DNA of 64,000 nt from Pycnopodia helianthoides (GCA_032158295.1 CM063254.1:744001-808000), one strand, 5' to 3'. Shown: positions 27,055-39,430, counted from the first letter of the stretch. Notes: generated by a model not told the origin, from the sequence alone. Program-made: numbers and translations.

Positions 27055-30000
27055 GTGAGAAAATAATTTTGTTTTTTTTTTTTTTACTCCTCGGCTCTTC
27101 TTAATTCTGTTGTGTTTTGCATTATCATTCCCCATTTCTCGCCCTTTGCTCTGACTGTTATTTAGGGTTAATTTATAATTTTTTTAATTTTAGAGAGCTC
27201 AAGGTGCATAGTGTTAATGATTTTTAACTTTCAAACATTAACTGAAAATATAATTACCTTATTATCTAAACACAACAACGTCATGACACTCTGTGTGTGA
27301 GAGCACTGAGTGAGTGTGAGTGTCAATGACAGGTTGGTACTGACTGGTACTACGGTAGCCCCATATTTTTTATAGTTACCAATATGCTGTACTCCTTCTG
27401 CTTCTTGGCCCTACGCCCGCCCAAGTACCTTCAGAAGGTGAAATAATTTTTTGAACAGAAACCCTTGTTTTTATGCCAAGATTTTCCCCCAAAAAATTGT
27501 GAAGAGCACATTAACACAGAAATCATGGCGCCGACGACAATTAATCAAGTGATTGCCAGCTCTGAGATTTTATGGCATATGACTTGGGTGGGATTCGAAC
27601 CCAAGACCTTGCAATTCTAGAGCAGGGCCCAATTTCATGTCTCTGCTTACTGTGGATTTCTGCGCTTACGTATCATAGAATTATGTGCTACAAGGGCTCC
27701 GTAAGCGCAGAATTCCGCGGTAAGCAGAGCCATGAAATTGGGCCCAGATGTCTTACCACTAGACCACCGATGTTTTAAGTGTTCTAAATTGATTCATTAC
27801 TTTTTAAGATCAAATCCGTGTCCTTTGATAAGAAGGTATTGTCACACACTTTACTTAGACAGTGGCGCTTGTTGAGGTTAGTTGTTGTTCTTTTTTGTCT
27901 TGTGGCCACCTTATCTTCACATTTTTATTTCTTATGCACTTTGCCTGTGACGTCACTTCTGCACCATCCTAGTATAGCTATATATAGCTAAATAAGGATT
28001 TCACCATTGAAGATTTTAGGCCATGTCTGAATCAAGCAACTTCGGCTGCGGCTATTGGCCGTTGGCTGCAATGACAACAATGAAGAATAGAAGACTGTTC
28101 GGTGTCCCAGCCATAGCCACGGACCTGTGACATCACATGTTTACAAAAGAGCCACAGAGCCTGGACTTCCTGCAGGCACGATTTGTAGTTTTGTACACAG
28201 CTCAATGGAAGAAAGCATAAAATCTTATATTTTATGGAGATTGCACTGTCTAATTCTTATCAACTTTTGATATGATGAAAGGGGGCACATCTAAAAACTT
28301 GTCCAGCTTTTACTTTCATAACTCTTGGTTTTATGTGGAAGTTATGACACAAAATGTCAACTTTCCCATAGGACCAGAATACTCAAAGAATGTACAAGGT
28401 CCCACTTATTGTAAACAACATTCACATGGTCTATAAAAGAGTAGGCGACGAGGTCTTAACTGGCCTTTGAAAAACGACAGGGTCGTGGCCGTGCAATGAA
28501 GGACCGAGCGACCCGAAGGCAAGGTCCTTTATGGCACGGCCATGACCCTTCAATTAGCAACCTCTGCACCTACATGTATTTGGCTGCTGGTGCTGCATAC
28601 TCCTAAGGAGTTGAGATGTTTTCAGGCGACCTTAGGTACTGATGAACAGGGATAGTAATAGTGCTTCGTCCGGCCGGCTGGCGAGTGAAAAAAAAAGTTA
28701 AGGAAACCAATGCATAGTGTGTTTAAATGAGGAGTAAATGGGTACATCTGCAAGGGTAGAGATTGTTGATTTGAATGATTAGCACCCTCTGCACCCATTT
28801 GGCTACTGGTGCTGCATACTCCTTAAGGAGTTTAGACGGTTTTAGGAAAGCCTAGGCCCAGTGTACAGGGGTAGTAATACAAGTAGAGCTCTAGAGGCTT
28901 GCTTTGCTTGAAAAAGTCGGAATAAATACGTATTGTTATTATATAATGTCGAGCTATAAATTGTTATGTTTGACTACAGTGCCCCTAGGTCGAAACCAGC
29001 CTTTGAAACCAGAAAGCCCAAAGTGGAAAAGTGACGTCCCTCTCACAGATGGTCAACTACGCAGTAAAAGAGATGAGTTCTGGGAGACGGCACCAGCCTA
29101 TGAGGGAAGGAAAGAAATTTGGGATGCTCTTAAAGGTGCAGCTCAAGCCATGGAGTCAGGGGACCATACTTTAGCTCAGGCAATCATCGATGGCGCTAAT
29201 ATAACATGCCCTTATGGTAAGGGATTTTTTATTTTTATCGTGTGCCTCATGGTATTAAGATGTCATTAACTCAAAATTAGTCTTTAAACAAGCCATTTAA
29301 AAAACTTTTCAAATAGTATTTACATGTACATTTGTACACCATGTTATGTTTTGGGAACATTTTCTTTTTCGTTCAGATGTGTTTTCGTTCAGACATCTTT
29401 GTCTACAACTCAATCAAACTTCACAGGCCAACCAAAAATATGCATGAGGTTTGAGAAAACTGTAAATAAACCCTCCTACAATCGATTTTCTTTTGAAAAG
29501 AATTGAGTTATTCCACAAAATTCCACTAGAGAAAATGTGTGCAAGTTAGAAAACATAAATTTCACTTCCACTAAGTACCCCGGTAAAATTTTGAAGAACA
29601 TATTTCCAACTCGATACATGTAGTTCCATGGCCTCTGAAAAAAAAAACCTACAGTGTATCAGGGTTCTGCCCACAGTGGTTGGTGCCGGAAAACCCGCCC
29701 GGCACTCAAGATTCCCCAATCACCTCTGGCAGAATTTTCTTTGTTTCCAACCACCACACATTTTCCAAATTTTTAAATTAAACTTGCAGTTTGCTTTAAA
29801 AGGTTTTTAACAAAATGTAAAATTTGGTAATTACCATCACAAATTGGTTTCCATAGCCATTAATTTTGAGTACTCCTTTGGTTGAGTCAATTTTTTAAAA
29901 GATCTACCATGTAACTGATTCATCTCGCGATGGTTTTCAGGGAAACATTTTTCGGCCACTGGGCAGAACCCTGGGCAGAACCCTGGGCAGAACCCTGGGC

Positions 30001-31186
30001 AGAACCCTGGGCAGAACCCTGATGTATATCTAGAGGACTAATCCATGTAGTACTATGGCCTCTGGAAAGGTATCAAGACACTGTGAGAGCATAGCAGGCC
30101 AGTTCTACATAGTCCTGCAGTATTCTGTGGAGCACCTCACTGTATTTCACAGTGGAACTTTGTGGTACTTGTGCACTACTCTTGTGAATAACATGCACAA
30201 GTTTGTTGAAAGCGTGTAGCTGTTGCACAGATGTAACAGGCAGGCAGTTTGGTGGAATTTTGTGGAGCACTCAGATAGGAGAGTTAATGCCAAATTAATG
30301 CCCCATTGAACCAGACCGATGATGGAAGTGTTTAATCTACACTTAGTAAGAATTGAGCGACACTTTCTCTGTTAGTGTTTTGAGAAAAGATATGTCTCCA
30401 TGCCTTTGACATTTATTCAAACATTTCAAACAGAGATTTATTGTAGAAATGAGGAGTGTGATTTTTCAGAATTTTTTGTGATTTCAGTATTTTCTTGAAA
30501 TCTCCTTGAACCTTCAAATTTTCTTGGCAGCAGTAAAGCAATTGCCAAAGGGAGAAAGGAACAGTCCACATTGTGTCCAAACCTTTAGTTTTGTATTTCT
30601 GGTGATAAATATTTTGTAAACCTCCTGAATTGTAACATCTAAGAAGTTCTGGGTCTAGAATAAGGGGGAACCCAGGCTTGCAAACTATTTACAGGAATGT
30701 CAAATCTCATCCCTGAGAAATACATGCTTGTGTTTTAAATTCTGTTAATCAGGGTGGAACATTATTTGTGAATGCTGTTTTGTTCTATTTATCGCAGGAA
30801 TGCTAACAGATTGCTACGATGAATTAGGAAATCGTTATGTACTTCCTGTCTATTGTCTAAGCCAGCCTGTAAACATGGTCGAAGACGAGAGTGAGTCAGA
30901 CTTGGGTCAAGAGGAACCCCTTCCTGTAGGGGGTGTGGAAACAACCATCAAACTCCGGCTGTCCACAGGCAAGGATGTCAAAATGACCGTCCGGTCAACG
31001 GAGACCGTGTACCAGGTCAAAAAGCGATTGAACACTCAGGCGGGAGTGGAGCCCACGCGCCAACGCTGGTTCTTCTCAGGGAAATTGCTAACGGACAAAA
31101 CTAAGATTGAGGAGGTGAAGATACCCAAGGGTTACGTGGTGCAGGTGATAGTCTCTGAGGCCAACCCTCCGCCTGTGGATGGATGA
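26979..31186 (+). CDS. UBTD2: UBTD, ubiquitin domain-containing protein (3 coding exons)
   Basis: Ortholog or pre-duplication homolog of vertebrate UBTD1/UBTD2 (DC-UbP), cytoplasmic ubiquitin-system adaptors reported to bind E2 enzymes, UBE1 and USP5. Three exons join in frame to 233 residues (human UBTD2 234, UBTD1 227). The N-terminus MGGC has Gly2 and Cys4, typical of N-myristoylation and palmitoylation. GRNQPLK at about residue 29 is shared with UBTD2. The UBTD domain follows ([20 protein letters not shown], residue ~45; CYDELGNRY ~109; [11 protein letters not shown] ~119). A ubiquitin-like fold occupies about 150-225 ([40 protein letters not shown]). UBTD2 is the closer paralog by eye, but an invertebrate with one copy could equally be called UBTD. 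It lies head to head with MMS19. Confidence 0.96.
27575..27775 (-). mobile_element. tRNA-derived SINE, third family, split by a MITE
   Basis: GGTGGGATTCGAACCCAAGA and GATGTCTTACCACTAGACCA are the B- and A-box complements, separated by the 119-bp MITE at 27626-27744. Lies in UBTD intron 1. Confidence 0.75.
27626..27744. mobile_element. GGGCCCAATTTCATG MITE inserted in a SINE
   Basis: Inverted termini GGCCCAATTTCATG and CATGAAATTGGGCC. CAG directly flanks both ends (27623-27625 and 27745-27747), and removing the element restores the SINE box TAGAGCAGATGTCTTACCA seen elsewhere, so the insertion is precise. Confidence 0.8.
28479..28552. mobile_element. Short hairpin element in UBTD intron 1
   Basis: AGGGTCGTGGCCGTGC and GCACGGCCATGACCCT, with GAAGGACC/GGTCCTTT inner blocks and a 17-base loop. 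Confidence 0.6.
28556..28885 (+). repeat. Two-copy direct repeat in UBTD intron 1
   Basis: CTGGTGCTGCATACTCC with TAAGGAGTT occurs at about 28595 and 28813 (starts of the copies near 28556 and 28781), spaced ~225 bp, with the following ~70 bp also alike. Confidence 0.65.
28980..29216 (+). CDS. UBTD2: UBTD coding exon 2
   Basis: Residues 26-104: [77 protein letters not shown]. Acceptor TTGACTACAG|TGCCC, donor CTTATG|GTAAGG. Nearly identical to human UBTD2 over the core. Confidence 0.97.
29660..30021. mobile_element. hAT-like MITE with amplified right terminus (UBTD intron 2)
   Basis: Left end CAGGGTTCTGCCCACAGTGG, right end CCACTGGGCAGAACCC repeated. The right terminal 12 bp (TGGGCAGAACCC) is present five times in tandem, ending CCCTG at 30021. 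CAGGG...CCCTG termini resemble hAT elements, but no clean 8-bp duplication is visible. Confidence 0.75.
30798..31186 (+). CDS. UBTD2: UBTD coding exon 3 (terminal)
   Basis: Residues 105-233 and a TGA stop at 31184. Completes the UBTD domain ([19 protein letters not shown]) and contains the whole ubiquitin-like domain ending [16 protein letters not shown]. Acceptor TTATCGCAG|GAATG. GC content rises clearly above the flanks. Confidence 0.97.
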
Positions 31187-31598
31187 CGTTAGGGTTACAA
31201 TGGTGCATTACTAACGGACATGTGCTCTTATTTACACTCTTTCAATGTGTACCTCACAGTAGTCAAAATTGTGTACGTGTCTTGATTTGGGTTTATTTTT
31301 TATTCTGTTTTTTTTTTCTCCCCTCTGTTTTTATTCCATTATAGAATGTTCACATGAAAACAATGCACTTTTCAATGATTAGCTACCGCAACGATATAAG
31401 TTTCATCAACATTTTTAGAATTTTGAGTCAATTTCACTGGCAAAGAGATACGTTGATGTTTCATGCAAGGTAAGTTTGATTTTAAACTGGTCAATTTCTT
31501 CATCTAAAAAATCAGGGAAAAAAAAGAAAAGCCGTATAAACCACCAAATTAAACAGCTGGTCCTGTTTAAAATTTGTCAAAACAAAAAGGCGTACTGC
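31187..31598 (+). other. UBTD 3' flank, probable 3' UTR
   Basis: Directly downstream of the UBTD stop. It contains T-rich stretches but no AATAAA before the first MITE, so the 3' UTR may extend further and include the MITEs. Confidence 0.4.
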
Positions 31599-31778
31599 TA
31601 TAGACCTTTAACATTCTGGCATCATCTTGGTCGTGTTACCTGTATCCAACAGCAGTAATGGATGCTAACATTCATTGTACAAAAAGGAAGCAGACTATTT
31701 GGCCTTTCAGCCTCGGATTGGTTACATTGATTGGAATGGGAGAGAATCAAGATGGCTGCGCGATGATAAAGGTCTATA
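31599..31778. mobile_element. Short MITE with TA-flanked termini downstream of UBTD
   Basis: TATAGACCTTTA at 31599 and TAAAGGTCTATA ending 31778. A CAAGATGGCTGCGCG YY1-like core lies inside the right arm. 180 bp, no coding capacity. Confidence 0.75.
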
Positions 31779-31912
31779 CTGACTAAGCTCAACATTAGAC
31801 GAGGCACACCACCATAAGTTCAATACATTTTTTTTTTAGATACATAAGGTCTGCAACGGTTGTGTATCTACCAATATCCTCCTAAACTTTGAAGCGGAAC
31901 TAGTGGCTTCTC

Positions 31913-32280
31913 TTAAAGGCAGGATATACTTTTGGTTATTGTCAAAGTCTAGTATCCTCACTTGGTGTATCCCAACAAAACAAAACTTTGAAAATTTTGG
32001 CTCAATTGGTCATCGAAGTTGCAAGAAAATAATGAAAGAAAAAAACACCCTTTTTGCATAGAATTGTGTTCAAATGTCTGAGAAAGGCTTCATGCCTGAA
32101 GCCTTTCTCAGATTCAAATATTTTAGTGAGAAACTACCTCTTTCCCCCAAACTACTTTACTTCAGAGGGAGTCGTTTCTCACAATGTTTTTATACTATCA
32201 GCAGCTCCCAGGTGCTCCTTACCAAGTTTTTATGGTAATATATTTCTTGAGTAATTACCAAAAGTATCCACTGCCTTTAA
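31913..32280 (+). mobile_element. TTAA MITE
   Basis: TTAAAGGCAGGATATACTTT to AAAGTATCCACTGCCTTTAA, TTAA at both ends. It contains an internal palindrome around GAAAGGCTTCATGCCTGAAG (~32080-32112). Confidence 0.88.
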
Positions 32281-34900
32281 CCATTTCCATCACGGGAATC
32301 CTAACTATGTTGCAGGGTACCCGTAACTGTCTGTGCCAGCCCTCTATTTTATGTGGGTATTTTGAGCTGATCTGTAAAAGGAGCAGATGTCAACGCACTT
32401 TCAAGGGTTAAAAATAGAACACTACATGTACACCCAGTCTTGATGGTCACAAAACCACAGTGTTGCCCACATCTGTGTGGTCTGGTGTAGTTAGTGTCTT
32501 GGGTCAATACAGCAAAATGTATTACAGAGTGTAGGGGATTGAAAATAATGTATTACAAATTGTAGGGGATTAAGGAAGAGGCATTCTGACCAACAAAAGG
32601 GATGTCAATCATTCTCCCTGGATAGTGTGTGGCTAATATTTCAAAGAAAAGGAAGGTCAAAGTTGTAAGGAAATTTAGAAATGTTTTTAACAGGGTTAAA
32701 TACTATGACCAAGAATGAGTTAATCAGTGATGATCCTTTGAAATGTAACACACACTTGTTTGATTTATGGAATCTAATGTTTGTCAGGTCAACATTCAGA
32801 TAGGTATTGCCTGCTGGCAAGGCATTGAAAGGTTAATAACGGCTAGTTTAAATACAGACGATTGGAAAAATTCACATGTTTGAAGTACATAAAAGCTAAA
32901 TTTAACAAGAAGTGTTTTTTAAGCATGGTTAAAGCAGAATTTTGCTTCCGACAAAAAAAGTATGTTTTTGTAGGGGTAACCTTCAGCTGGTTAAAGACAC
33001 TTTTGTGAGGAAAGAGTTAAAATCTATAGACTGTACAAGTCTCACGTGAATTCAACATTTTAAGACTCACTTTGGCCCAATTTACATTGATTTGACGTGT
33101 GAAGGAAACAAACTTGCACATTTTAACAGGTCCCAATGTTTGAATACGCCTGAGGCTTTCACAGTCTATTGCAGTTACACTAACAGCACAGTAGCATGGG
33201 ACACTTGCATGTATGGTGTTGTTAGACTTGGATTCCTGGCCTATGATCACTTTGGTTGTGGGAAGTACATGTAGCAGTTATTAAGATGAGATTTGTCGTA
33301 AGTGCTCGGGCATGTCTCTTAGACCACTAGAGAAACTGTAGAATTAATAATATGGGCATTAACGGGATAAAGGCTTAGCTGAGACTAAGATGGAACAGAC
33401 CCCTTGCAGATGACGTCTTGAGCCTGAAACAGCGCCCTCAATGAGGTCAATGAAGACTGAGAGTTGTGTGTAGCACGTTACACACGTGCTCGTTTCCATT
33501 GTTTAAGCTCAGTGATGGTGGCAAATGCAAGGGGTCTATTCTTGTTAGGGTGTGTACCCAGAAGTCGCTAAAAAGGAAAATATGCATAAATATTGATAAT
33601 AGAATCGCTTACTTTGAATACTTGAACCTGTATATAAAAGGCAAGCAGGGCAATCAACTTCAAAAACAGGTGTCTTGAAGTCACCATGCCTCAGACAACA
33701 CTGTGGGTTAATTTATATTCACTTAACATGTTTCATATCCTCAAATGAAACATTTCAAAGTATTTTCATAATGATCAGAATTTCTAGACGGCTCAATTTG
33801 GAGTTATAGTATTTTAAGGAGCCGTGAACCAACATGTCTGGCTTCATACACATTGTAACAATGTATATTTTACTGAGATGTGACCATTGGTTACCATAAT
33901 ATACACTTATTTTGTATCTGTAAATAGAAAAGAAAAAAAAGTACAATTAATGAAGGCTCTTGGAAGATCAGCCATGTCCGAATTGACGGCTCCGGCTGTG
34001 GCTATGGTTGTTGCTGGTGGCAACTGCCTTAGCCATAGCCAATGTTGCTTAATGCAGAAATGGGCATAGATTTTAAACCAGACACCTTGAGCATGTGGTG
34101 AGGAAGGGAGGGGGAGGGGGAGCTTGCGAAAGTGATTTTGTCAGACTGTCATTTGGTAATTTGTACTCCATATCATTTTTATCTTCAAGATGATGAGGCT
34201 GACTACTATTTTTTAAAGTCATATTTGTAATGATACATGAGTCCTTTATCATTGTCCAGCCATCTTTGTCATGGTCCCTGTCTCTATAACAGCAAATGAT
34301 TAGTGGTTCTCATTGATGAAAAGGGAGACCTGACTATTGTTATCTTTGAACCTCTGTTTGGTAGCGGTGTCTTAATTGGATACAAATCAAGTTTGCTGAA
34401 CCATGATAAAGGCTTAGAATGCAACAACAAAATAAATTGTGTCAGTCTTGTGTTTGGAATATGAAAATTAATTTAATGTTGCCTTCACGGATGACCGATA
34501 GGCAAAGTAAATTGTTTATGTTCTAGGAGCTTCGCTTGCGGGATTTCTTCTAGAAACATTAAAAAATGTTTCTTATTTATTTATGTTTTTGTTTTTGTTT
34601 TGTTGTAATTTTCTAAATATTACATCACTGTAGGTATGAGAATTGGGGAATCAAAGCTTACATTTATACCAATGCTGCCCTTAATTTCCCCGGAACAACA
34701 CTGCTATTAGTTTGTTGATTGTATTCCATTATTAGTGTAAAATTGTTTATAACAGCCTAAACTCTTTTAACTTGATTAATTGTGCTAAAAGAAGAATGAT
34801 TTATTTATTTAGTTTTTTTTTCAGTGAGGTAGGAGATCTATATAACTACATGTAGATGAGCATTCATGTGTGAAAGATGTGCAGTCAGTTTGCACTCAGG
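32281..34900. other. Intergenic, no gene recognised
   Basis: Apart from a MITE at 33394-33540 and a CCATAGCC-type fragment at 33970-34060, this is unique-looking AT-rich DNA. An AATAAA at about 34431 is a possible distal poly(A) site of UBTD. Confidence 0.45.
33394..33540. mobile_element. MITE with AGACCCCTTGCA termini
   Basis: AGACCCCTTGCAGATGACG at the left and TGCAAGGGGTCT at the right. The interior shares AACAGCGCCCTCA and TGGCTGAGAGTTGTG-type blocks with 41755-41900. Confidence 0.78.
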
Positions 34901-35252
34901 TTAAAGGCAGGGTATACTTCTAGTAATTGTCAAAGACCAGTACCCTCATTTGGTGTATCCCAACAAAATATCAAACCTTTGAAAATTTGGGCTTAATTAG
35001 TCATCAGTAGCAAGAAAATAATGAAAGAAAAAACCACCCTTGTTGCATAGAGTGATGTGCTTTCAGATGCCCGAGTAGAGCTTCATGCCTGAAGCCTTTC
35101 TCAGATTCAAATTTTGGAGTTAGAAATTACTTCTTTCTCTAAAAACGACATTCCTTCAAAGGGCATCAACAGCTCTCCAGTGCGCTTTACCAATTATGTT
35201 TTTCTGGTCATTAATTTTTGGAGTAATTACCAAAGGTATACCCTGCCTTTAA
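34901..35252 (+). mobile_element. TTAA MITE, intact
   Basis: TTAAAGGCAGGGTATAC at the left end and GTATACCCTGCCTTTAA at the right: a perfect 17-bp inverted repeat including the TTAA duplication. It is 352 bp with no coding capacity. TTAA duplications are used by piggyBac- and Kolobok-type transposases. Confidence 0.9.
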
Positions 35253-38119
35253 GTCAAATTCAGCTCTGATCGATTCTTTAAAAAGAACATGAAATTTGCA
35301 GAGCAAAAAAATGGGATTACAAATTGAAAAAAGTGGGCAAAAATAACAAAATATTCACCTTAATGTTTTTGTGTTGTATGTTTAATTTTGTAATTTAAAG
35401 CCATAAAATGGAAAACCAATTTATAAGTTTCACTCACAAGCCTTTTATATGTAATTTTATATTTCCAATTTTAACAGGAAAGGAAATTACATGTTTTCAA
35501 AATGTCATTTTTTACATGTTAGGTGTTCGTAAATGATAAACTCTTGTTAAGTCATCTATCTTTGTGAATTTCTCTAGCATAAAAATGATAAATCCCTATC
35601 TCTGCAGTGGCAGTCACAACTAATAATGGAAACTACATTTTGAAAGTAAATTAGCAAGTTATTTGAAAATAATTAAGAAAAAACAAACAATTACAATTGA
35701 AATCAAAATAAAATGCTGGAAAGAAGTAATCAACAATTAGCCTTGTATGTAATAAGTTATACATAATTTAAGGCTATTGTGTGATAGTTATTGTTGTATC
35801 ATGTGTAGTATCATATCATATAATACATTAACTACATATGTAGTATCAGCATTAGGGGCGATTCAGATTAAAATCAATGCTAAATAATGTCGAAATTGTG
35901 GGTGGTGGGTTGAAAGAAATGACCGACAATAAAAATTGAGATTTCAATGAAATGAGAAGAAAACAATTCTAAGATTTGTGTGTTGGGCAATTTCCTCTTC
36001 TGTTTCAGCTACAAAGTTGCATGCTGGAAGCCAGGAAAAGCCATTGAAAACTCCTGAGCTGGGAGAATATTAATCTAAAATATCTGATTATTAGGGGTTA
36101 CTGTGTTCTTGCGAATATGTTAAACAGCCAGTTAGTACTTAAAAGTCTTAAAAACAGGGGTCACAACAATTTGATGAAGACATTTTTTAACATTGATTAT
36201 TCTGAATGGTCCCTTATTAATGAGCAATGAAATTTATTTGTTTCCATCACAAATAACTTAATTCATACTTCACACAAGTTGCCAAAGCAAAGTGAATTTT
36301 CATACATATCTTCATTAGCAAACGGCGCGTTCTGGTTGTTTGTGTCACAAAAATTGCTTTGGCATTAAGTATGAAACGGGCTTAATAAAGCTGCGTTATT
36401 CCACCAGTGGTTCTATACGTGAAGGCGTAAAAAATGGAAACCTTTAATACAACATTGTTGTGGCTGGTGTGAAATTTACTTCTTTCTAAAGAGATAGAAA
36501 TGTCAGAAAATAAACTCACATATTTTTTTCTTTAGTCATGTACTTATTTTCACTCTCAAAAGGATTATTTGGGTAGGATCAGAAAGGCTATTAGAGAACA
36601 ATACAAGCAAGTGCAGAGTTCTTTTTGAAGTGTAATGTCACAGAAAGCCAATGTTTCCACTTGTGAAGTTTGCACTTTCCTAGGATACTTCATATGATCA
36701 GTATGAAGTTATGCGTTCATTTGTTCTTCTTCAGTGGAGTTCAATAACATGTACTTTGGAGTGTTTTATAAGACGATAGGCATGACTAACACCCCACTGC
36801 ATTACAGAGTGGTTATCTCACTGACTGATGATTACCGTACCTATCATTCACTACTTTTCTGGTTTTGAAAGACCATTTGTCTAATCTGTGCATTGCAGTG
36901 TTAGTAATGCCTTGTATCAAATTGTACTCTTTAGTGCAATGGTCTTGCACACTTTAAGTGTCCAGGCGATAAACATCTCATAGCCAAATGTACTCTGCTA
37001 GTAGTCTCTACAGGTTAACAAATACTACAGCTGAGAGTACACAAACATTGTGCGTCACTTTTTTTCAAAGTATTGTAATGACAAATGTTTTGTACTTTGA
37101 GCTGTATGACATGTTTGGTGCAAAACAGATCACATATTCCAACAAAACTTAAAAGAATGGTTGGTGAATCAGATATTTTTCTTACTCTTTGGATTATATT
37201 TGGCTCACAAAGTCAGTTGTTTTACCATGCTTACCTAGTAACAACAGTAATACTAATAAATAGAATAATACTAATATTGAAAACTTATAATGCGCACAAC
37301 TCCGCAAAGTGCTCAAGGCACTAACACATGTCTCAAGCTTAAATCTAGTGTTTAAACTTTCAAGGTTCTGGCACTCAGTCCAATATAGGAGGTTATCACT
37401 TTGTCTTGTAAATTCCCATGACTAGTCTTTTAACCAAAGTGTAAATTAATTATGCATAACATCAAATTATGCAATTTGTTGAGTTGTATATATTGTAATA
37501 TTTAAAAGAATAAACTGTAGTACATTCATGATATTTAATACTGTGTGTCGATGATAATAAAACAAGAATCTAATTTTACTTTTTGTGTACATTTAACATT
37601 TATTCGTAGTAATAGTATGAATTCTGTCTTCTGGTTCACAGAGGTTAGTAATAGCAAAAGATTGTACAAGATGGGGAACTCGGGCTGAAATGCGAAGCGT
37701 GCACTGGACGCCATTTCAATTTTCAGCAAGCAACTCTGTCGATGCAACAATAGATTAGTGCAGACAATGGCCATTGCAATCAAAGATATAACAAAACATT
37801 TGCTGGCTGAAATGGCACCCATGAGTATTTCACGTTCCAACAATAGTTAAGTTCCAGTTCCTTGTCTTATGCCTTCAGCATTCTATAGTCTTTGGTAAAA
37901 GTCTCAAATTAATTTCCCCATAATTACTCTATTTTCTTTCTTTTTAACTATTTTTTTAAGAAGCAGAATGACATTTAAATATGGACTTAAAATTTATAAA
38001 TTTTAGGGCTCTTGAAATCAACACAAATTGAAAACTTCATTGTTACTTCTTAATTTTGTGAATTAATTTTTTTTTTACTTACACAAAAGAAGTAAGTGGT
38101 TGGGTGAGCAGTCACATAC
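35253..38119. other. Intergenic, no gene recognised
   Basis: Strongly AT-rich, no splice-compatible coding segment. A repeat block at 36020 has a partner at 45378, and AATAAA occurs near 37509. Confidence 0.45.
36020..36125 (+). repeat. Direct-repeat block, partner at 45378
   Basis: GCCAGGAAAAGCCATTGAAA then CTCCTGAGCTGGGAGA and TAATCTAAAATATCTGATTA. A diverged copy lies at about 45378-45475. Confidence 0.55.
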
Positions 38120-38372
38120 TTTCACCAGAGCCAAATTTCATAGAGCTGCTTAAGCACAAAAACTAGCCAGGCACAACAAAGTCAGCTTACCAGAAAAGGG
38201 TTACCAAGACAAGATGCTTGCATAAGGCGCTCTATAAATCCATTATTACTATTACCAGCTAAAAGACTATTTTGCATGTAGCGACTGTACCTGGTATCCT
38301 GCTTATTGTTGCTTAGCAGAAATTGTTTAAGCAATATTTTCTGCTTGAGCAGCTCCATGAAATTGGGCCCTG
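38120..38372. mobile_element. GGGCC...TTTCATG-type MITE
   Basis: CAGAGCCAAATTTCATAGAG at the left and CTCCATGAAATTGGGCCCTG at the right, with GAGCTGCTTAAGCA and TGCTTGAGCAGCTC subterminal inverted blocks. Confidence 0.75.
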
Positions 38373-38907
38373 TTGAGTTAAATAGCGCCACCAGTTGACA
38401 TAAACTTGCCAACATAATGTGACATGCTTTTTTATGATGGAAGAATTAAAAATGTTATGCTTCTATATTGTCTTGTTCGGCGAATAGTAAATACTGTTTG
38501 TCATTATATCAATAAGGTGACAAGATAATTCAGTCCTTCAAATATCTCCTTGATTAACTTCTTTGAATCGCTGGATATCAGGGGGCACACAAATTAATTA
38601 GCACCCTTCAAATTCAACAAATAAGAGTTTGTTGAACTTCACCATAACATTTTTTGTTTACACCCATATATTAATGAAATGTTAGCAAACGATCAATTAA
38701 AAACTAAATTACAGATGAACAGTATTAATTAAAGATGATCTTGAACGAACAGCACCGGGAAGGTTATCTGTACATCCACTTTCATAACATCTCATCATAC
38801 TGTGACTGTACGGGCTACCCCCAGCACATGCAAACAGTTGAAATACGCAGATTGTTTTGAAACGCCAACTACACGTTCCTATTGAGAATTTCTGACCTCA
38901 TTTCGAC

Positions 38908-39008
38908 ATGACCTACATAGGGAACTCCAGTAAAAGCACAAGCTCGCTGGCGATTCGAATGGAGGACGACAGCGCTATTCTTCTTAACAAACTACCTCTT
39001 TTGTCACA
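38908..39008 (+). CDS. Possible first coding exon of an unidentified gene
   Basis: An ATG (G at -3) opens 34 codons, MTYIGNSSKSTSSLAIRMED followed by DSAILLNKLPLLSQ, and ends at a good donor, TCACAG|GTAAGC, in phase 0. Amino-acid composition looks like a disordered N-terminus with an acidic and leucine patch. I do not recognise the protein and found no convincing next exon before 64 kb, so a long first intron would have to be assumed. It may instead be a chance open frame. Confidence 0.3.
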
Positions 39009-39304
39009 GGTAAGCTTCAGATTAGTAAGAAAATACTCTTTATTACAACAACAGGAATGTAAGAGCGTAGTTCGTAATCTGTGTGGTTCCATGGGTGTTT
39101 AACTTGCTTACGTTTTGAGCAAACATTTCGTACGTTTTTACGTTGTTTTTTCCCTTCAGTGTGCTGTTTTACGGGGGCGCAGTTTGTTTTTAGCAAGAGG
39201 GCGTCCTATTTTTAGTTTGTGAACTGTTTCGCCATAGAATTAGAAAACTGTTCTTTTTTAAGACGATATTGTACTTTGTAGTTTAATCTGTCGGTATAAT
39301 ATTA

Positions 39305-39430
39305 TATGGCCATTGCTCAGTGGTTGGCACAGTTGTTTTTCCCCCTGCCTCTCATCTCTGTGGTACTGGTAGTTCTTCTACCTCCTACTTCTAAATGTAT
39401 AACCTTTAGCCTTAGGCTAACTATGGGGGT
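39305..39430 (+). mobile_element. SINE fragment related to the 113-bp unit
   Basis: GCTCAGTGGTTGGCACAG and CTGCCTCTCATCTCTGTGG match the SINE head at 13.0 kb. Confidence 0.5.
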
